From contig VXAA01005234.1 of NCBI GenBank assembly GCA_013399115.1, positions 810,054 through 874,053 of the forward strand: DNA of 64,000 nucleotides, read 5' to 3'. The translations under genes and the position numbers were made by a program. Positions 47,596-64,000 of the stretch are shown here, one piece after another. The first letter of the stretch is position 1. Each line of letters starts with the position of its first letter. The notes under the pieces are model-generated. The model was given only the letters and a program-made list of their open reading frames with translations. It was not told the DNA's origin and did no database searches. Source of the DNA: Anseranas semipalmata (lineage: Eukaryota; Chordata; Aves; Anseriformes; Anseranatidae).

Positions 47596-48599
47596 TTGTC
47601 TGAACCTCTTTGGTTTAAACCTTGCAGCATCTCGAGACAGTGAGCTTAACCGTGGGCTGTACAGAAAGGTCCTGCTTTTATTCGTGTGAGACTTGCTGCC
47701 AGCAGCTTTCTCTGCTAGATCCTGGGAGCACCTGGAGCAGGCCTACGAATTACTTATGCTACGCGACTCCTGCACAGTTATTTCTCCCTTCCTGAGGACA
47801 ACAACAAAAGTGTCCCTCAGAGTTGGACATTTCTGGGAGAGCTGGAAAAGCAGTGTTGCTGCTGTCGAAGGTCGTGAACAGTCTGGTCTTCTCAAGCGTG
47901 CTCCGGTTGTTTTAATCTGACAACAGAAATCTGGCTGCTGCAAAGGCATTTCCTTAACCTCTGCTCAGTCGTGGCTAGATGCAGAAGGTTCATTTCAAGC
48001 AAAAAAGCCCTGTCCCATTCTCAAGAAATTGCACAACGCAGCCTATAGCTCTTCATGTAAACGTTGCTTGATTTACATGTTGGCCATTCATCTAGGCACG
48101 TATCAGCTAAATAGCGCGCCCTCCTCCAGATGCGTAATGACTGATTTAGTTGGTCTTTGTGCTGTAAGGTGAAGGTCTGGACACAGAGGCCTCTCTTTGT
48201 TGCAGTTTACAATACTTGTCTGGATATCAGAATTTCTTTAACCAAGCTGTTAGATTCTTTCTGAACTATTAAAATGCCTCGGCAAAGGATATGTTGTGTC
48301 CTGAGCAGTTGCTCTCCTTGAGGATTGAGGTGTCTTGTTCCATCTAATTAACAAACATCCATTTAGCAACAGCTGATGAAGGTGCTGGGCTGAAACTCTT
48401 CTTATGCTCCACATGAAAATCCTGATACTAATTTTTGTTAGTGCTGGTGTGATCAGAATAAATCTTCAGGGCACCACTTTGTTTCTTCATCAAAACACAT
48501 AAAAACAAGACCTGCTTTTCTCCTCTTGCTAGGCACACCCGAGACTACCTGGGGAAGCATGGCTGGGGTGGCTGGATTTTGTGTTCTGTGCTTTTCTAG

Positions 48600-54106
<5,507 letters not shown>

Positions 54107-54271
54107 GAACAGATAACGTGGAGTACCAGTTTGCTGTCAATAATGATACCACTGAGCTGCAAGTCAAGGACCTAGAACCCAACACCAACTATGTCTTCTA
54201 TGTGGTCGCATATTCTCAGCTTGGAGCCAGCCGGACGTCCTCTTCCATAATCGTTCAGACCCTGGAGGACG
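54107..54271 (+). CDS. IGDCC4: IGDCC4 exon 8: second half of FN3-1
   Basis: Acceptor GGCTCTAG and donor GTGCGT; 165 nt, phase 1 at both ends. It encodes DNVEYQFAVNNDTTELQV, then LEPNTNYVFYVVAYSQLGAS with the tyrosine-corner pattern of an FN3 domain, and ends in TLED. NDT gives an N-glycosylation sequon. The block is nearly identical to mammalian IGDCC4. Confidence 0.96.

Positions 54272-64000
<9,729 letters not shown>

Overview
The window looks like vertebrate nuclear DNA, most likely from a bird. The coding sequence is split into short exons with GT-AG introns. The only clear interspersed repeats are CR1 LINE 3' fragments ending in the octamer-type tail typical of birds and other sauropsids. 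Mammalian SINEs are not seen, and repeat density is low. I see no operons or other prokaryotic features. The species cannot be fixed from the sequence.

One gene is supported: IGDCC4 (also called NOPE, neighbour of PUNC E11), on the + strand. It encodes a single-pass cell-surface protein of the DCC/neogenin/PUNC/protogenin branch of the immunoglobulin superfamily. Thirteen coding exons are placed between 17487 and 63576. In order they encode Ig1 (one exon), Ig2 (two exons), Ig3 (two exons), Ig4 fused to the first half of FN3-1, the second half of FN3-1, then FN3-2, FN3-3 and FN3-4 (two exons each). With the donor chosen for exon 5 they total 2442 nt (814 codons) in one continuous frame. The signal-peptide exon is not securely found. 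FN3-5, the transmembrane segment and the cytoplasmic tail should lie past 64000.

Layout. Positions 1-17486 hold no securely identified gene: they are the 5' flank and/or first intron, with one weak candidate signal-peptide exon (9574-9625) and one weak candidate terminal exon of another gene at the extreme left. Positions 17487-48651 hold Ig1 and Ig2 separated by introns of 7.8, 6.3 and 16.4 kb. Positions 48652-63576 hold Ig3 to FN3-4 in a more compact arrangement. Two CR1 pieces are clear: 29712-30300 (+, internally deleted) and 47494-47595 (-).

Most unusual points. The expected donor of the first Ig3 exon reads GG instead of GT, and an in-frame GT lies 6 nt downstream, predicting two extra residues. 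The intron after the first FN3-2 exon stays open in frame for 371 nt and would encode a hydrophobic, membrane-like segment. The second FN3-2 exon has a CAGCAG tandem acceptor. All introns between domains are phase 1. I found no evidence of a new multi-gene system here.
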